A stretch of 64,000 bases of DNA from Buttiauxella brennerae ATCC 51605 (GCF_001654925.1 NZ_LXER01000024.1:19512-83511); one strand, 5' to 3'; counted from the first letter of the stretch, positions 1-10,171 are shown. Numbers and translations: made by a program. The notes: generated by a model from the sequence alone, not told the origin.

Positions 1-1749
1 CAACACTTCTTCCACTTCGCGCCCGGCACGATCAATCAGGCGGCGTGCTTCATCAATCTCGTCGATGCTGGTGATCATCGGCAGCAGAATGCTCAGGTTA
101 CCCGTTGCTGCGTTAGCACGTAGCATGGCTCGCACCTGCACGAGGAAAATCTCAGGTTGGTCAAGCGTGATACGAATACCTCGCCAGCCCAGACACGGGT
201 TTTCTTCACTGATTGGCATATACGGCAGTTGTTTATCGGCACCGACATCAAGCGTACGTAGCGTGACCGGCTTTTCGTTAAACATCTGCAACATGCCCTG
301 ATACTGGGCGACCTGCTCTTCTTCCGATGGGAAGCCGCTTTGTAGCATGAAGGGAATTTCGGTGCGATAAAGCCCGATACCATCGATACGGCTACCAAGC
401 AGTTGTTCATGTTCCGGGCTAAGACCCGCATTCAACATTACCTGAACGCGTTCGCCGCTTTTCAATGCCGCGGGCTGGTCAACATCGTCTTCAACCAGGC
501 GGGTGAGTTCGTTTTCTTCGGTGATGAGCCGCTGGTATTCCTGCAACAGCACGGTTTCAGGGTCAACCAGCAGTTCACCACGGTAGCCATCGACCACCAA
601 TGTACGGCGGTGCAACACCGAAGGCTGAATGTCCGCCCCCATAACAGTTGGGATACCCAACGCACGCACCATGATAGCGGCATGGGAGTTCGCCGCACCA
701 TCGCGCACCACAACACCGACGAGGCGGTTTTGCGGCAACTCGGCAAGCGTGGTTGCAGATAATTCATCGGCGACTAAAACAAAACGTTCAGGCCATGTAT
801 TCGGGCTCTGAATGGTGTCATCGAGATGGAACAACAGGCGTTGACCAAGTGTTCGAAGATCACCGGCTCGTTCTTTTAAGTAACCGTCTGTCAGGCTTGC
901 GAATTGCTCCGCAAATTTTTCGATGACTTTTTTAACCGCCCACTCGGCAACCGAGCCTTTATCCACTTCTTCAAATAATTCACGTCGAAGGCGGGCATCG
1001 GTTAACAGGTGCGAATAGAGGTCAAAGATGGCAGCCGTTTCTTTCTGGGCCCCGGCCGCAAAGCGTTTGCTGTAACGGCGAAACTCATTGGATGCTTCTT
1101 CGAGTGCGGCGGTAAGGCGCTCGCGCTCAAGTGTGGTATCAAGTGTCGAGGCCTCAGACACCTGTTCCATTAATGGCACCGTTGAGTCCATCCAGCCTTC
1201 AGCAATGGCCACGCCCGGGGACGCAGGCAATGCCCGAATACGCGTCTGGCGGTATTGACCAAATAAAGCGGTAAGCTGGGACTGGGAAAGAATGGCGGCC
1301 ATTTGTGTAGCGAGAGTGACGAGGAAGGACTCCTCGCTTTCATCATATTGCCGGTGCTCACGTTGTTGCACCACCAGCACACCCAGCAATTGGCGCCGCT
1401 GAATGATGGGAACACCGAGGAAGGCGCGGAAACGCTCTTCTTTTACTGCGGGAACATATTTAAAGCTGGGGTGTTTCTGCGCATCTGCAAGGTTTATTGG
1501 CTCAGCAAGGCGCCCTACCAGCCCAACAATGCCTTCATCAAATGCAAGTGTAATAGTGCGCCCGCGCGGCTTTTTAAGGCCACGCGTCGCCATCAGGTAA
1601 AAGCAGCGTCGGTCATGATCTGCGAGATAAACCGAGCATACCTCGGTGTCCATCGCAAGGCAGATGTCTGTAACCAGAATATCCAGCGCCTCATTGAGGC
1701 GCGGAGCGCTGGCAACCTTCTCGACTATTTCTCGCAAACGGGTGAGCAT
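1..1749 (-). CDS. ptsP: PtsP (enzyme I-Ntr), 3' end beyond left edge
   Basis: Phosphoenolpyruvate-protein phosphotransferase of the nitrogen PTS; it transfers phosphate from PEP to NPr in the cytoplasm. The ATG at 1749 gives an N-terminus beginning MLTRLREIVEKVASAPRLNE, near-identical to E. coli PtsP. 583 codons are present of an expected ~748, so the C-terminal part of the PEP-binding barrel is off the window. Residues 1-~170 form the GAF domain that senses glutamine/2-oxoglutarate in the family. The swivelling phospho-His domain follows, with the active-site His in the motif AANSHAAI; it falls at residue 356, the position known in E. coli. The start lies 13 bases after the rppH stop, so the two genes are probably co-transcribed. 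No disruption is seen. Confidence 0.97.
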   Translation of the reverse strand, partial: MLTRLREIVEKVASAPRLNEALDILVTDICLAMDTEVCSVYLADHDRRCFYLMATRGLKKPRGRTITLAFDEGIVGLVGRLAEPINLADAQKHPSFKYVPAVKEERFRAFLGVPIIQRRQLLGVLVVQQREHRQYDESEESFLVTLATQMAAILSQSQLTALFGQYRQTRIRALPASPGVAIAEGWMDSTVPLMEQVSEASTLDTTLERERLTAALEEASNEFRRYSKRFAAGAQKETAAIFDLYSHLLTDARLRRELFEEVDKGSVAEWAVKKVIEKFAEQFASLTDGYLKERAGDLRTLGQRLLFHLDDTIQSPNTWPERFVLVADELSATTLAELPQNRLVGVVVRDGAANSHAAIMVRALGIPTVMGADIQPSVLHRRTLVVDGYRGELLVDPETVLLQEYQRLITEENELTRLVEDDVDQPAALKSGERVQVMLNAGLSPEHEQLLGSRIDGIGLYRTEIPFMLQSGFPSEEEQVAQYQGMLQMFNEKPVTLRTLDVGADKQLPYMPISEENPCLGWRGIRITLDQPEIFLVQVRAMLRANAATGNLSILLPMITSIDEIDEARRLIDRAGREVEEVL

Positions 1750-1761
1750 TTTTCGCGTGAC

Positions 1762-2292
1762 TTAACCTCTTTTACGTCGCCATACAGGCGCGTTATTACG
1801 TGGTGGCGCAACTTCCTGTAGCGGCATTACGACGCTTGCAAACTCTTTCATCACCCGACGATAGACATCGCGTTTAAAGGAGACAACCTGACGAACCGGA
1901 TACCAGTAACTCACCCAGCGCCAGCCATCAAATTCTGGGGTGCTGCTGGTTTGCATATTGATATCGTTGTCACTGCTGATCAATTGCAAGAGAAACCATT
2001 TTTGTTTCTGGCCGATACAAACCGGCTTTGTGTCCCAACGCACCAAACGTTTCGGTAACTTGTAACGTAACCAGTTTCGGGTCGAGGCGAGTATTCGGAC
2101 ATCTTTTCGCTGTAGACCCACTTCCTCGAAAAGTTCCCGATACATTGCCTGTTCCGGGGATTCGCCAGGATTGATGCCACCTTGCGGAAACTGCCAGGAA
2201 TGTTGACCAAAACGCCTGGCCCACATCACTTGACCCTGCCGATTACAAATTACAATACCAACATTCGGGCGGTAGCCATCATCATCGATCAC
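1762..2292 (-). CDS. rppH: RppH RNA pyrophosphohydrolase (Nudix)
   Basis: Removes pyrophosphate from the 5' triphosphate end of mRNAs and so starts RNase E-dependent decay. The 176-residue protein matches the E. coli family in length. The Nudix box runs from G38 ([24 protein letters not shown] region) with the metal-binding glutamates E53, E56 and E57 intact. The N-terminal [17 protein letters not shown] is typical of the family. It is first in a rppH-ptsP unit and is transcribed away from mutH, across the DARS2 region. Confidence 0.97.
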   Translation of the reverse strand: MIDDDGYRPNVGIVICNRQGQVMWARRFGQHSWQFPQGGINPGESPEQAMYRELFEEVGLQRKDVRILASTRNWLRYKLPKRLVRWDTKPVCIGQKQKWFLLQLISSDNDINMQTSSTPEFDGWRWVSYWYPVRQVVSFKRDVYRRVMKEFASVVMPLQEVAPPRNNAPVWRRKRG

Positions 2293-2657
2293 CGGACTAC
2301 CTCAAAACAAACTTAGATTAGGCCGATTGTTTCATACAAGCGCTAGACGGTAAACCACTGTGTAACGGTTCTCAGAAGGAATAACATTTGAATAACTCAC
2401 AAAATATGACCGAGTTATAAACATTAGTGCAGATGTGCCCCGCGGTTTATTCACTTTTTCTGTGGATATAACTGTGAAGAACTACCTTATACACTCGGGA
2501 CAACTTAGGATAACTCCTGAATCTCGTTAAAATTCAGAAATAAAATAACCAATATATTCAATGCAATAAAGAGAAAATGAATAACTTATTGCACAGTAGT
2601 GTGATGATCATCACATATGAAGATCTCCCACTGCTGAAAGATCAACCAATGACGTTT

Positions 2658-2666
2658 TTATCCACA
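2658..2666 (+). promoter_or_regulatory. Perfect DnaA box
   Basis: TTATCCACA, the consensus high-affinity DnaA box, inside the rppH-mutH DARS2 region. Confidence 0.85.
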
Positions 2667-2775
2667 GATTGTGCCAACAAGTTAGTCACAATCTGTCGAA
2701 AAAATGGGTTTCACCCCCAGTCAAGGCTGTAAATCGAACCAGTAGTGAGCTTTTTTACCACTTATCCCATTTTTC

Positions 2776-2784
2776 TGTGGATAA
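2776..2784 (-). promoter_or_regulatory. Perfect DnaA box (reverse orientation)
   Basis: TGTGGATAA on the plus strand, i.e. TTATCCACA on the minus strand; second consensus box of the DARS2 region. Confidence 0.85.
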
Positions 2785-2977
2785 CCCGGTGTAAGATCCT
2801 GTTCATTGCCAGTGACCAGAATGGTAAAAGGTTTTTGAACAATTGAGATGTGAAAATTTTAGGCGATAAAAATGATGCAAAATCAGTGCATTGTCATTCT
2901 TATCCTCGACACGCTAAACTATTTCTACGTTGTGGGTAAACCGCGCTTACTTTTTAACCGATCAGCAGTAAGGCACC

Positions 2978-3664
2978 ATGCAAGCACTTAGCCCTTTACT
3001 TAACCCTCCAGAAAATGAACAGATTTTGCTGGCTCAAGCCCTACAACTGGCAGGCTATACGCTGGGAGAACTGGCGGCGTTAGCTAATTTACCGATCCCG
3101 GCGGATCTCAAACGCGATAAAGGCTGGATCGGTGTTTTGCTGGAGTTATGGCTGGGTGCCAGCGCCGGAAGCAAGCCTGAGCAAGATTTCGCCGCGTTAG
3201 GTATTGAGCTGAAAACCATTCCTGTCGACAGGTTTGGCCGCCCTTTGGAAACCACTTTCGTTTGCGTAGCCCCTCTCACCGGCAACACGGGTGTAACCTG
3301 GGAAACCAGCCATGTACGTCACAAATTAAAACGAGTGCTGTGGGTTCCGGTTGAAGGGGAACGGCAAATCCCTCTTGCTGAACGGCATATTGGTACACCT
3401 TTATTGTGGGCTCCTTGCGAAGAGGAAGAGCAGCAGTTGCGCCAGGACTGGGAAGAGTTAATGGATTTGATTGTGCTCGGCCAGGTCGAACGCATCACTG
3501 CACGCCACGGAGAAGTGCTGCAATTGCGCCCTAAAGCCGCGAACAGTAAAGCGCTAACCAATGCAATTGGTGCTGATGGCGCGCCCATTCTTACGCTCCC
3601 GCGCGGCTTTTACCTGAAAAAGAACTTCACCGCCGCTTTACTGGCTAATCATTTCTCGTTGTAG
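2978..3664 (+). CDS. mutH: MutH mismatch-repair GATC endonuclease
   Basis: Sequence-specific endonuclease that nicks the unmethylated strand at hemimethylated GATC once MutS and MutL have recognised a mismatch. 228 residues, one fewer than E. coli MutH. The catalytic triad of this type II-like nuclease fold is in place at D70, E77 and K79, the same numbers as in E. coli. The ATG at 2978 is preceded by AAGG at good spacing. It is monocistronic or co-transcribed with ygdQ, which begins 74 bases downstream. Confidence 0.97.
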   Translation: MQALSPLLNPPENEQILLAQALQLAGYTLGELAALANLPIPADLKRDKGWIGVLLELWLGASAGSKPEQDFAALGIELKTIPVDRFGRPLETTFVCVAPLTGNTGVTWETSHVRHKLKRVLWVPVEGERQIPLAERHIGTPLLWAPCEEEEQQLRQDWEELMDLIVLGQVERITARHGEVLQLRPKAANSKALTNAIGADGAPILTLPRGFYLKKNFTAALLANHFSL

Positions 3665-3738
3665 ATTCATTTAACTTGCACCCAGATCCAAGCTGGCGTT
3701 TATAATTGGCGTTTTATATTTTCAGGCAGGATTTTTTA

Positions 3739-4452
3739 ATGTTGTTTGCATGGATTACCGATCCTAACGCGTGGATGGCGCTAGGCACCCTGACGATTCT
3801 GGAGATCGTTCTGGGTATCGACAATATCATCTTCCTTTCGCTTGTCGTGGCTAAGCTGCCGAAAGCACAACAAGCCAAAGCCCGCCGCCTGGGACTGGGT
3901 GCTGCGATGATTATGCGTCTGGTGTTACTGGCGTCTATCGCCTGGATGACGCACCTGATTCACCCGCTGTTTTCCGTGATGGGCCATGAGTTCTCGGCAC
4001 GAGATCTCATTTTGACATTAGGTGGCGTGTTCTTAATCTGGAAAGCGAGCAAAGAGATTCACGAGTCCATTGAAGGTGAAGAGGAAGGGATAAAAACCAA
4101 CGTTCACTCCTTCTTTGGCGCAATCGTGCAGATTATGCTGCTGGATATCATTTTCAGCCTCGATTCAGTCATTACCGCCGTTGGCCTGTCCGATCATCTG
4201 TTTATTATGATGGCAGCGGTTGTGATTGCGGTGATGGTGATGATGTTTGCTGCAAAATCGATTGGTGATTTTGTCGAACGCCACCCTTCGGTGAAAATGC
4301 TGGCACTCTCATTCTTGTTGCTGGTCGGCTTTACGTTGATTCTGGAAGGCTTCGATATTCATGTGCCGAAAGGTTACATCTACTTTGCGATGTTTTTCTC
4401 AATCGCAGTAGAAACGCTGAATCTTATCCGCAATAAAAAGAACCCGCTTTAG
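3739..4452 (+). CDS. ygdQ: TerC-family inner-membrane protein YgdQ
   Basis: Integral membrane protein of the TerC/Alx family, 237 residues with about seven hydrophobic segments. The start at 3739 (MLFAWITDPNAW) was chosen over an upstream in-frame ATG at 3706 because it matches E. coli YgdQ exactly at its N-terminus and length. The family signature is visible: EIVLGIDNIIF near residue 20 and DIIFSLDSVITAVGLSDH in the middle, each carrying a conserved acidic residue in a membrane segment. TerC relatives are linked to metal (often manganese) export; the role of YgdQ itself is not settled. Confidence 0.93.
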   Translation: MLFAWITDPNAWMALGTLTILEIVLGIDNIIFLSLVVAKLPKAQQAKARRLGLGAAMIMRLVLLASIAWMTHLIHPLFSVMGHEFSARDLILTLGGVFLIWKASKEIHESIEGEEEGIKTNVHSFFGAIVQIMLLDIIFSLDSVITAVGLSDHLFIMMAAVVIAVMVMMFAAKSIGDFVERHPSVKMLALSFLLLVGFTLILEGFDIHVPKGYIYFAMFFSIAVETLNLIRNKKNPL

Positions 4453-4459
4453 CATGCCA

Positions 4460-4494
4460 GGGGAAGCCTTCGCGCTTCCCCGCTGTTTCTTTTA
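4460..4494 (+). terminator. Terminator after ygdQ
   Basis: Inverted repeat GGGGAAGC / GCTTCCCC (4460-4467 and 4474-4481) with loop CTTCGC, followed by a T-rich run. Confidence 0.75.
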
Positions 4495-4577
4495 AGAATT
4501 TACTACTTACTTTTTCTTGTTAGCCGAGTTATTACTAGAATGTATATGTCATTCCATACCACAAGAGGCGAAAAACA

Positions 4578-4796
4578 ATGAAAAAATGGGCAGTTCTAAT
4601 TTCCGCTGTCGGTCTGGCATTTGCGGTTTCAGGTTGTAGCAGCGATTACGTGATGGCAACCAAAGATGGCCGTATGATCCTGACTGACGGAAAACCTAAA
4701 GTCGATGACGATACCGGTCTGGTAAGCTATCGCGATCAGCAAGGCAATGAGATGCAGATTAACCGTGATGATGTTTCGCAGATTATTGAACGCTAA
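4578..4796 (+). CDS. ygdR: Small lipoprotein YgdR (DUF903)
   Basis: 72-residue lipoprotein. The N-terminus is a signal peptide ([20 protein letters not shown]) with the lipobox cysteine at position 20, so the mature protein should be lipid-anchored in the envelope. The mature part carries the YgdI/YgdR motif ([20 protein letters not shown]) of a small SH3-like fold. Length and sequence match E. coli YgdR, whose function is unknown. RBS AGAGGCG sits upstream of the ATG. Confidence 0.93.
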   Translation: MKKWAVLISAVGLAFAVSGCSSDYVMATKDGRMILTDGKPKVDDDTGLVSYRDQQGNEMQINRDDVSQIIER

Positions 4797-4800
4797 TTCC

Positions 4801-4920
4801 CCTTCATCTTTCAAGTTGCAGATGCGTTGGCTGCTCTCGCTCACCCGAATCACTTACTAGAGTAAGCTCATCGGGATTTTCTCGTTTGCCGCCTTCCTGC
4901 AGCTTGAAATATTTTGGGGA
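4801..4920. repeat. Dispersed palindromic repeat, copy A
   Basis: Imperfect ~120-bp palindromic element: left arm TTCAAGTTGCAGATGCG, centre CACCCGAATCACTTACT...TAAGCTCATCGGGAT, right arm CTGCAGCTTGAAATATTTTG. Three further copies occur in the window. With copy B it fills the 394-bp ygdR-tas gap; the stretch between the two copies (4921-5005) shows nothing clear. Confidence 0.8.
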
Positions 4921-5005
4921 TCATCAGATGATCAGCGCCTCGCTGACCTGTAACACTTTTTCTGCACTTACCCCCTTCCGCTTTTGTCTCCCCTCTGCCA
5001 TGTTT

Positions 5006-5130
5006 ATACCCGTCATACTTCAAGCTACATCATTGTTGGCTACGTTTATTCACCCGAATCACTTACTTATGTAAGCTCATCGGGATTCATTCACTTGCCG
5101 CCGCGATGCAGCGAGAATTATTTTGGGTAT
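5006..5130. repeat. Dispersed palindromic repeat, copy B
   Basis: Second copy of the same element, bounded by ATACCCGTCATACTTCAAG and ending ATTATTTTGGGTAT; the core ACCCGAATCACTTACTTA / TAAGCTCATCGGGAT is shared with copy A. Terminal ATACCC / GGGTAT form inverted ends. Confidence 0.82.
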
Positions 5131-5190
5131 TAGTCCATTTTTGTCAGGGGCTTGCCTGACCGATAAGACAGAAGAATAAGGAAAGCGGCT

Positions 5191-6231
5191 ATGCACTATC
5201 ACCGTATCCCCCACAGCTCTCTTGAGATAAGTACGCTAGGGCTGGGAACCATGACGTTTGGTGAGCAAAACAGCGAAGCCGACGCTCATGAACAGCTTGA
5301 TTACGCAGTCAGTCAGGGCGTTAACCTGATTGATGTCGCAGAAATGTACCCGGTACCTCCGCGCCCTGAGACACAAGGGTTAACAGAAACCTATGTTGGC
5401 AACTGGTTAAAGCAACGCGCTAATCGCGAGAAGCTGATTATCGCCACGAAAGTCAGCGGTCCAAGTCGCAACAACGATGCCGGCATTCGTCCAAATCAGA
5501 TGCTCGATCGCAGAAATATTCGCGATGCGTTAGATGCCAGCCTGAAGCGCTTGCAAACCGACTATATCGATCTCTATCAGGTTCACTGGCCACAACGCGC
5601 CACCAACTGCTTTGGCAAACTGGGATACACGTGGACCGATAACGCCGTGCCAGTCACGCTGCTTGAAACCTTAGAAGCGCTGACTGAATTCCAGCGTGCA
5701 GGGAAAATCCGCTATATCGGTGTTTCCAATGAAACACCATGGGGCGTGATGCGCTACCTGCAACTGGCTGAAAAGCATGATTTGCCGCGCATTGTCACCA
5801 TCCAGAACCCATACAGTCTGGTAAACCGCAGCTTTGAAGTAGGCCTGGCGGAAATTACGCAGCGCGAAGGCGTGGAACTGCTGGCCTATTCTTGCCTGGC
5901 GTTCGGTACGTTGACGGGTAAATATTTGAACGGTGCAAAACCGGCTAGCGCTCGCAACACGCTGTTTAGCCGTTTTACACGTTACAGCGGCGAGCAAACG
6001 CAGCTTGCGGTTGCAGCTTATGTTGACGTAGCCAAACGGCATAATCTTGACCCGGCACAGATGGCACTGGCATTTGTACGCCGCCAGCCGTTTGTTGCCA
6101 GCACGCTGTTAGGCGCAACGACACTCGAGCAGTTGAAGACCAACCTTGAGAGCCTGCACCTGGATTTGAGCGAAGATGTGATTGCTGAGCTGGAAGCGGT
6201 TAACCGGGTTTATACCTACCCGGCACCGTGA
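5191..6231 (+). CDS. tas: Tas aldo-keto reductase
   Basis: NADPH-dependent aldo-keto reductase, 346 residues, the same length as E. coli Tas, which was found as a suppressor of tyrosine auxotrophy; its natural substrate is not established. The catalytic tetrad of the family is visible as D48, Y53, K87 and H132 (in YQVHWP). A (beta/alpha)8 barrel is expected throughout. It is preceded by two dispersed palindromes and by AAGGAAAGC as RBS, and converges on lplT. Confidence 0.95.
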   Translation: MHYHRIPHSSLEISTLGLGTMTFGEQNSEADAHEQLDYAVSQGVNLIDVAEMYPVPPRPETQGLTETYVGNWLKQRANREKLIIATKVSGPSRNNDAGIRPNQMLDRRNIRDALDASLKRLQTDYIDLYQVHWPQRATNCFGKLGYTWTDNAVPVTLLETLEALTEFQRAGKIRYIGVSNETPWGVMRYLQLAEKHDLPRIVTIQNPYSLVNRSFEVGLAEITQREGVELLAYSCLAFGTLTGKYLNGAKPASARNTLFSRFTRYSGEQTQLAVAAYVDVAKRHNLDPAQMALAFVRRQPFVASTLLGATTLEQLKTNLESLHLDLSEDVIAELEAVNRVYTYPAP

Positions 6232-6240
6232 TATGAAAAT

Positions 6241-6261
6241 CTCCTCCCCATCAGGGGAGGA
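6241..6261 (-). terminator. Hairpin between tas and lplT
   Basis: CTCCTCCCC / GGGGAGGAG around the 3-4-base loop ATCA, 6 bases past the lplT stop; on the minus strand it is followed by a short ATTTTC tract, so it most likely ends the aas-lplT transcript. Confidence 0.65.
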
Positions 6262-6267
6262 GAAAAA

Positions 6268-7464
6268 CTACTTCTGGCGAATCTGCCAAATCCACAACCA
6301 GCCAATCGCCAGCGCGAATACCGCGCCAAAGCCAATGCCGATGCCGACAATCGGTGCACCTGTTTTGACTGCCAGTGAGTAAAGCCCCAGCATCAACAGC
6401 ATCGCGGTATTTTCACCCAGGTTCTGCACCGCAATCGCATTGCCTGCACCAACTGAATGTTTCCCACGTTCCTGAAGCAACGCATTGAGAGGAACCACGA
6501 AGAAACCACCCAGAATACCAATCAGCACCAACAACATATAAGACGGCAGCAACGCGGTTTGCATAGCGAAGAACAACACACCAACGCCAATCAAAATACC
6601 GGCGGGCATACAGCGCGCTACGGTTTTCAGCGTCACCAGTTTTGCCGCTGCCCCCGCACCCACCACAATCCCTACCGCGACCATGGCATTCAGATACGTT
6701 GGCGTGGCGTTATCGGTAATCCCCAATGCAACCGGCACCCACAGCACCAGTAAAAAGCGCAGCGTCACACCAGCCCCCCAGAACAAGCTGGTGCCGACGA
6801 GCGAAAAGCGGGTTTCACCATTGTGCCATAAGTTACGGCAGGCACTGAAGAAACTGCGTGTCATTGGCGTGAAGCGCCATGATTGACCAGGCCTGGCTGG
6901 GGCAAGTTTAGGTATAAAGATGTTGGCAACTACCGCCCCCGCATACACCAGAACGCAGACACTCAGCGCCGCCACAATATGCCAGTCGGCCAGCACACCA
7001 CCCGCCATCGACCCCAGCAGAATTGCGGCAATCGTTGAGGATTCCATCAACCCATTGGCCTTCACCAGGCGGTCGCCAGTCGTTAACTCGCCGAGAATGC
7101 CATATTTTGCCGGTGAGTAAGCCGCAGCCCCCACACCCACCAGCGTATAACCGATAAACGGGTTGAAGCCAAAGCAGATCACCGCAGCACCCATCAGCTT
7201 AAGACCGTTAGCAAACATCATCACCCGGCCCTTGGCAAAGCTGTCAGCGACCTGGCCGACAAACGGAGCAAACAGAATGTACGCGCCAACAAAAACCATC
7301 TGTAAAACAGGCTGGCTCCAGTCGGGGTAGAACTGCTGTTTCAGTACCGCAAGTGTGGCAAAGAGCAGCGCATTATCTCCAAACGCTGATAAAAACTGTG
7401 CGCAGGTTACGGCCATCATACCTCTGGACCAAATGGAGGTATTGTTCACGGCATTGTCATGCAT
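6268..7464 (-). CDS. lplT: LplT lysophospholipid transporter (MFS)
   Basis: Inner-membrane flippase that moves lysophospholipids, chiefly lysophosphatidylethanolamine, to the cytoplasmic leaflet, where Aas re-acylates them. 398 residues with about twelve hydrophobic segments and the family signature [17 protein letters not shown] near the N-terminus. Its ATG at 7464 overlaps the end of aas by 8 bases. In E. coli the order is lplT then aas; here, read on the minus strand, aas precedes lplT in transcription. The overlap indicates translational coupling and a joint role in phospholipid repair. Confidence 0.95.
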   Translation of the reverse strand: MHDNAVNNTSIWSRGMMAVTCAQFLSAFGDNALLFATLAVLKQQFYPDWSQPVLQMVFVGAYILFAPFVGQVADSFAKGRVMMFANGLKLMGAAVICFGFNPFIGYTLVGVGAAAYSPAKYGILGELTTGDRLVKANGLMESSTIAAILLGSMAGGVLADWHIVAALSVCVLVYAGAVVANIFIPKLAPARPGQSWRFTPMTRSFFSACRNLWHNGETRFSLVGTSLFWGAGVTLRFLLVLWVPVALGITDNATPTYLNAMVAVGIVVGAGAAAKLVTLKTVARCMPAGILIGVGVLFFAMQTALLPSYMLLVLIGILGGFFVVPLNALLQERGKHSVGAGNAIAVQNLGENTAMLLMLGLYSLAVKTGAPIVGIGIGFGAVFALAIGWLWIWQIRQK

Positions 7465-9616
7465 TCTCTGTCTCCGGTTGGTCTACCTGCGCTTTCAGGC
7501 TGACAAAATCAGGTTTACCGCTACCCAGAACAGGCAACTGTTTCATAAAGCGGATATCACGCGGCACAGCCAGCTCAGGCACGCCATTTGCGCGAGCATA
7601 TTGCAGCAATTTTTCACGGCTCAGTTCGTTATCGGTAGTGAACATCACCAGTGCTTCACCTTTTGCCGCATCAGTTTTGATAACCGTTGCGTGCATTTTC
7701 TCCGGGGAAACGCCGAGCGCCAGTTGCTCGACCATTTCCAGCGAAACCATTTCACCGGCAATTTTGGCAAAGCGTTTGGCTCGCCCTTGGATCACGCAAA
7801 AACCCTGTTCGTCAAAGCTGACAATATCACCGGTGTCATACCAGCCTTGCTCCACTTCACCCAGCGCATTTTCAGCACTCGGCGCTTCAAGCACGCCAGG
7901 GTTTTCGACGCGAAGATAGCCTTTCATGATGTTTGGCCCTTTCAGTTGCAGCCGCCCACCTTCTTCAATACCCGGAACCGCCATCAGCCGGGCATCCATC
8001 GCCGGGAGAATGCGCCCAACCGTGCCCACTTTCGCCGCCATTGGGACGTTGATGGAAACCACTGGCGCACACTCGGTCACGCCGTATCCTTCGAGAATCC
8101 GCAGGCCAAATTTGTCCTGCCAAATCTGTTTGGTGCTTTCCTGAAGTTTTTCGGCCCCCGCCACCACATAACGCAAGCGGAAGAAATCATACGGATTGGC
8201 AAAACGAGCATAGTTGCCAAGGAAAGTAGAGGTGCCAAATAACACGGTGCAGTTACGGTCATAAACCAGTTCCGGCACGATGCGATAATGCAGCGGGCTT
8301 GGGTAAAGGAACACTTCCGCACCGGTCAGCAGGGGCGTGAACAAACCGACCGTCAGACCAAACGAGTGAAACAGCGGCAATGCCGACATAAAGCGGTCAT
8401 TGGCGGTGAAATCGGCAATAGTGCGAATTTGCTCAACGTTAGCCAGCAGGCTTTTATGGCTATGCACCACACCTTTTGGGTTCCCTTCCGAACCAGAAGT
8501 GAACAGCACCATCGCGGCATCTTCTGGCTGCTGTTTGACCTGTGCGAGATGCGGCACGAATAGATGGCCAAATATCCACAGTTTGTCGCTGAGCGTGACA
8601 TCGGCTTTAAGATCTTCCAGGAATACCCAGCGCACCTGCGTAAGTTGCTCCGGCAAGTGCCATAACTTGCCTTTGTCGAGGAACTGGCGCGAGGTGAAAA
8701 TCGTTTTGAGTTGAGCCGCCGTAATCGCGCTGGTCAACCCTTTCACACCTGCGGTGTAGTTCATCATTGCGGGGATTCGCCCACGCGATGAAGCACCAAA
8801 AATGACCGCCGCGGTAATTGCCGCGTTCGGCAACATCAAACCGATAGTTTCGCCCGGCGCACTGTATTTATTCAGGATGCGCCCAACAAACAGCGTTTTA
8901 GTCAGCAGGCTACGATAAGTATCAGGTTTGAAATTAATGTCTTCGATACAGTTTTTACGGTCACCATAGCGGTACTGCGCAGAAAGCAACGCTTCGAACA
9001 ATGTCTCACGAGGGCGCACCGCCATACGTGCTTCCATCATTATCTGGTGCAGCATCTCCCCGGCCATTTTGCGGCGGTCGCGGGCACGCGGCGCATCAGG
9101 CATCGCAACGGAAGTGGGTGGCAGAATGTGCAGGCTAATGCGCGGGAATAAGCGGCGCTTGACCAAACCTTTCAGGCGGCTAAAGAACGATAACTCAGCC
9201 CCATCAATCCGAATGGGGATAACCGTCGCATTCGCTTTCGCGGCAACAAACCCGGCGCCTTCATAGATTTTCATCAATGAGCCAGTAACCGAGATGCGCC
9301 CTTCCGGGAAGATAACCACCGGGCGGCCCTGTTCAACCAGGCGGACCAGATGCTTAATCGACATCGGCTTTGTCGGGTCAAGCGGCACAAAATCAATCAT
9401 CGATTTCAGCCAGCGCATATACCACTGCTGGCTAATAGAGGAGTACACCGCAAATACCGGGCGCCCCGGTAAAAACAATGCCAGTAAAATACCGTCAATA
9501 AAGGAAACGTGATTAGGGACAATCAAGACACGTGACTGGGAGAGAACCTGTTGATCGCCATACAGACGTACTCTGAACAGAATACGAAACAGCGTTCGGA
9601 AAAAACCAAATAGCAT
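7457..9616 (-). CDS. aas: Aas 2-acyl-GPE acyltransferase / acyl-ACP synthetase
   Basis: Bifunctional membrane enzyme that re-acylates lysophosphatidylethanolamine using acyl-ACP it makes itself. With the ATG at 9616 ([15 protein letters not shown]) the protein is 719 residues, as in E. coli; an upstream in-frame start at 9646 would add ten residues with no support, while AGGGAG lies just before 9616. The N-terminal acyltransferase domain shows the NHXXXXD motif at H36/D41 (PNHVSFID) and [10 protein letters not shown]. The C-terminal part is an AMP-binding ligase with [12 protein letters not shown] and the YDTGD motif. Overlaps lplT by 8 bases. Confidence 0.95.
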   Translation of the reverse strand: MLFGFFRTLFRILFRVRLYGDQQVLSQSRVLIVPNHVSFIDGILLALFLPGRPVFAVYSSISQQWYMRWLKSMIDFVPLDPTKPMSIKHLVRLVEQGRPVVIFPEGRISVTGSLMKIYEGAGFVAAKANATVIPIRIDGAELSFFSRLKGLVKRRLFPRISLHILPPTSVAMPDAPRARDRRKMAGEMLHQIMMEARMAVRPRETLFEALLSAQYRYGDRKNCIEDINFKPDTYRSLLTKTLFVGRILNKYSAPGETIGLMLPNAAITAAVIFGASSRGRIPAMMNYTAGVKGLTSAITAAQLKTIFTSRQFLDKGKLWHLPEQLTQVRWVFLEDLKADVTLSDKLWIFGHLFVPHLAQVKQQPEDAAMVLFTSGSEGNPKGVVHSHKSLLANVEQIRTIADFTANDRFMSALPLFHSFGLTVGLFTPLLTGAEVFLYPSPLHYRIVPELVYDRNCTVLFGTSTFLGNYARFANPYDFFRLRYVVAGAEKLQESTKQIWQDKFGLRILEGYGVTECAPVVSINVPMAAKVGTVGRILPAMDARLMAVPGIEEGGRLQLKGPNIMKGYLRVENPGVLEAPSAENALGEVEQGWYDTGDIVSFDEQGFCVIQGRAKRFAKIAGEMVSLEMVEQLALGVSPEKMHATVIKTDAAKGEALVMFTTDNELSREKLLQYARANGVPELAVPRDIRFMKQLPVLGSGKPDFVSLKAQVDQPETENA

Positions 9617-9730
9617 AGCAACTCCCTTTGTCATTAATCGACGCAAGCACTTAAGTGTAGTCGTGGCAGATTACATGAGTAACTTCAAAGGAGCGATAGT
9701 TTGGATGTGTGCGGGGTATGAAAAAAAGGC

Positions 9731-9818
9731 AAAAAAAACCTGCGCATCTGCGCAGGTTGGTGCAAAAGAATTGTACTTAACAACGTAACTAGAATTCTCA
9801 CCAATCAATACCTCTGGG
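9731..9818 (-). ncRNA. omrA: OmrA small RNA
   Basis: On the minus strand the transcript would begin CCCAGAGGTATTGATTGGTG at 9818, the conserved Omr seed, and end in the hairpin CCTGCGCAGATGCGCAGG with a run of eight U. The middle (GTTAAGTACAATTCTTTTGCACC) matches E. coli OmrA, and the position between aas and galR is the same. OmrA is an Hfq-dependent, OmpR-activated repressor of outer-membrane protein and curli-regulator mRNAs in E. coli. Confidence 0.95.
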
Positions 9819-9937
9819 ATCTGAATTGTGGCGCAGTCTGGTCAGTGTCACCAGTGAGAAAAAGCAAGAGAGTTAGCGGAAAGTGCAACCAGGTGTTTAA
9901 AACATTGCGTCTTGTTACAGGCAGGCGAATTTTGGGC

Positions 9938-10021
9938 AAAAAAAACCTGCGCATCCGCGCAGGTTGGTGTAATTCATGTGATCAGCATTAGATGCTGACA
10001 TCACCTATCAATACCTCTGGG
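9938..10021 (-). ncRNA. omrB: OmrB small RNA
   Basis: Tandem sister of OmrA: minus-strand start CCCAGAGGTATTGATAGGTG at 10021, identical first 15 nt and near-identical terminator hairpin CCTGCGCGGATGCGCAGG plus U-run, but a different central segment, as in E. coli. Same OmpR control is expected. The rest of the 9617-10307 gap holds only the galR promoter region. Confidence 0.95.
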
Positions 10022-10171
10022 ACTACAAATGTAGCAGTGGCTGGTGGCTTTTCGCCACGGCGAAATAGCAACAGCGCAATGCAAACTGTAAGCAAAGATT
10101 TAGCCTGAAATCTTTAAAAATCCAGAACATGCTTCCCGTTGCCGCTGCGCTTGAATTTCAGCAGCCGGGAA

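Larger units (their letters stand above)
2293..2977. other. DARS2-type DnaA-reactivating locus between rppH and mutH
   Basis: This 685-bp gene-free stretch lies between divergent rppH and mutH, the position of E. coli DARS2, which promotes exchange of ADP-DnaA to ATP-DnaA. DnaA-box matches visible: TTATCCACA at 2658-2666 (+), the same 9-mer reversed at 2776-2784, TGTGGATAT at 2461-2469 (one mismatch, reverse) and TTATACACT at 2487-2495 (two mismatches). The 2461/2487 pair is closely spaced and opposed, as in a DARS core. The stretch is AT-rich with no open frame. IHF and Fis sites are expected from E. coli but I could not place them convincingly. Assignment rests on synteny plus the boxes. 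Confidence 0.82.

Noticed and set aside
1303..1821. Plus-strand open frame of 172 codons
   Set aside because: Antisense to ptsP, whose reading frame and catalytic His are clear.
7355..8242. Plus-strand open frame of 295 codons
   Set aside because: Antisense to aas, a well-matched core gene; low-complexity composition and no family resemblance.
9721..10021. Duplicate sequence as an insertion-element remnant
   Set aside because: The two copies match OmrA and OmrB in start, terminator and position.
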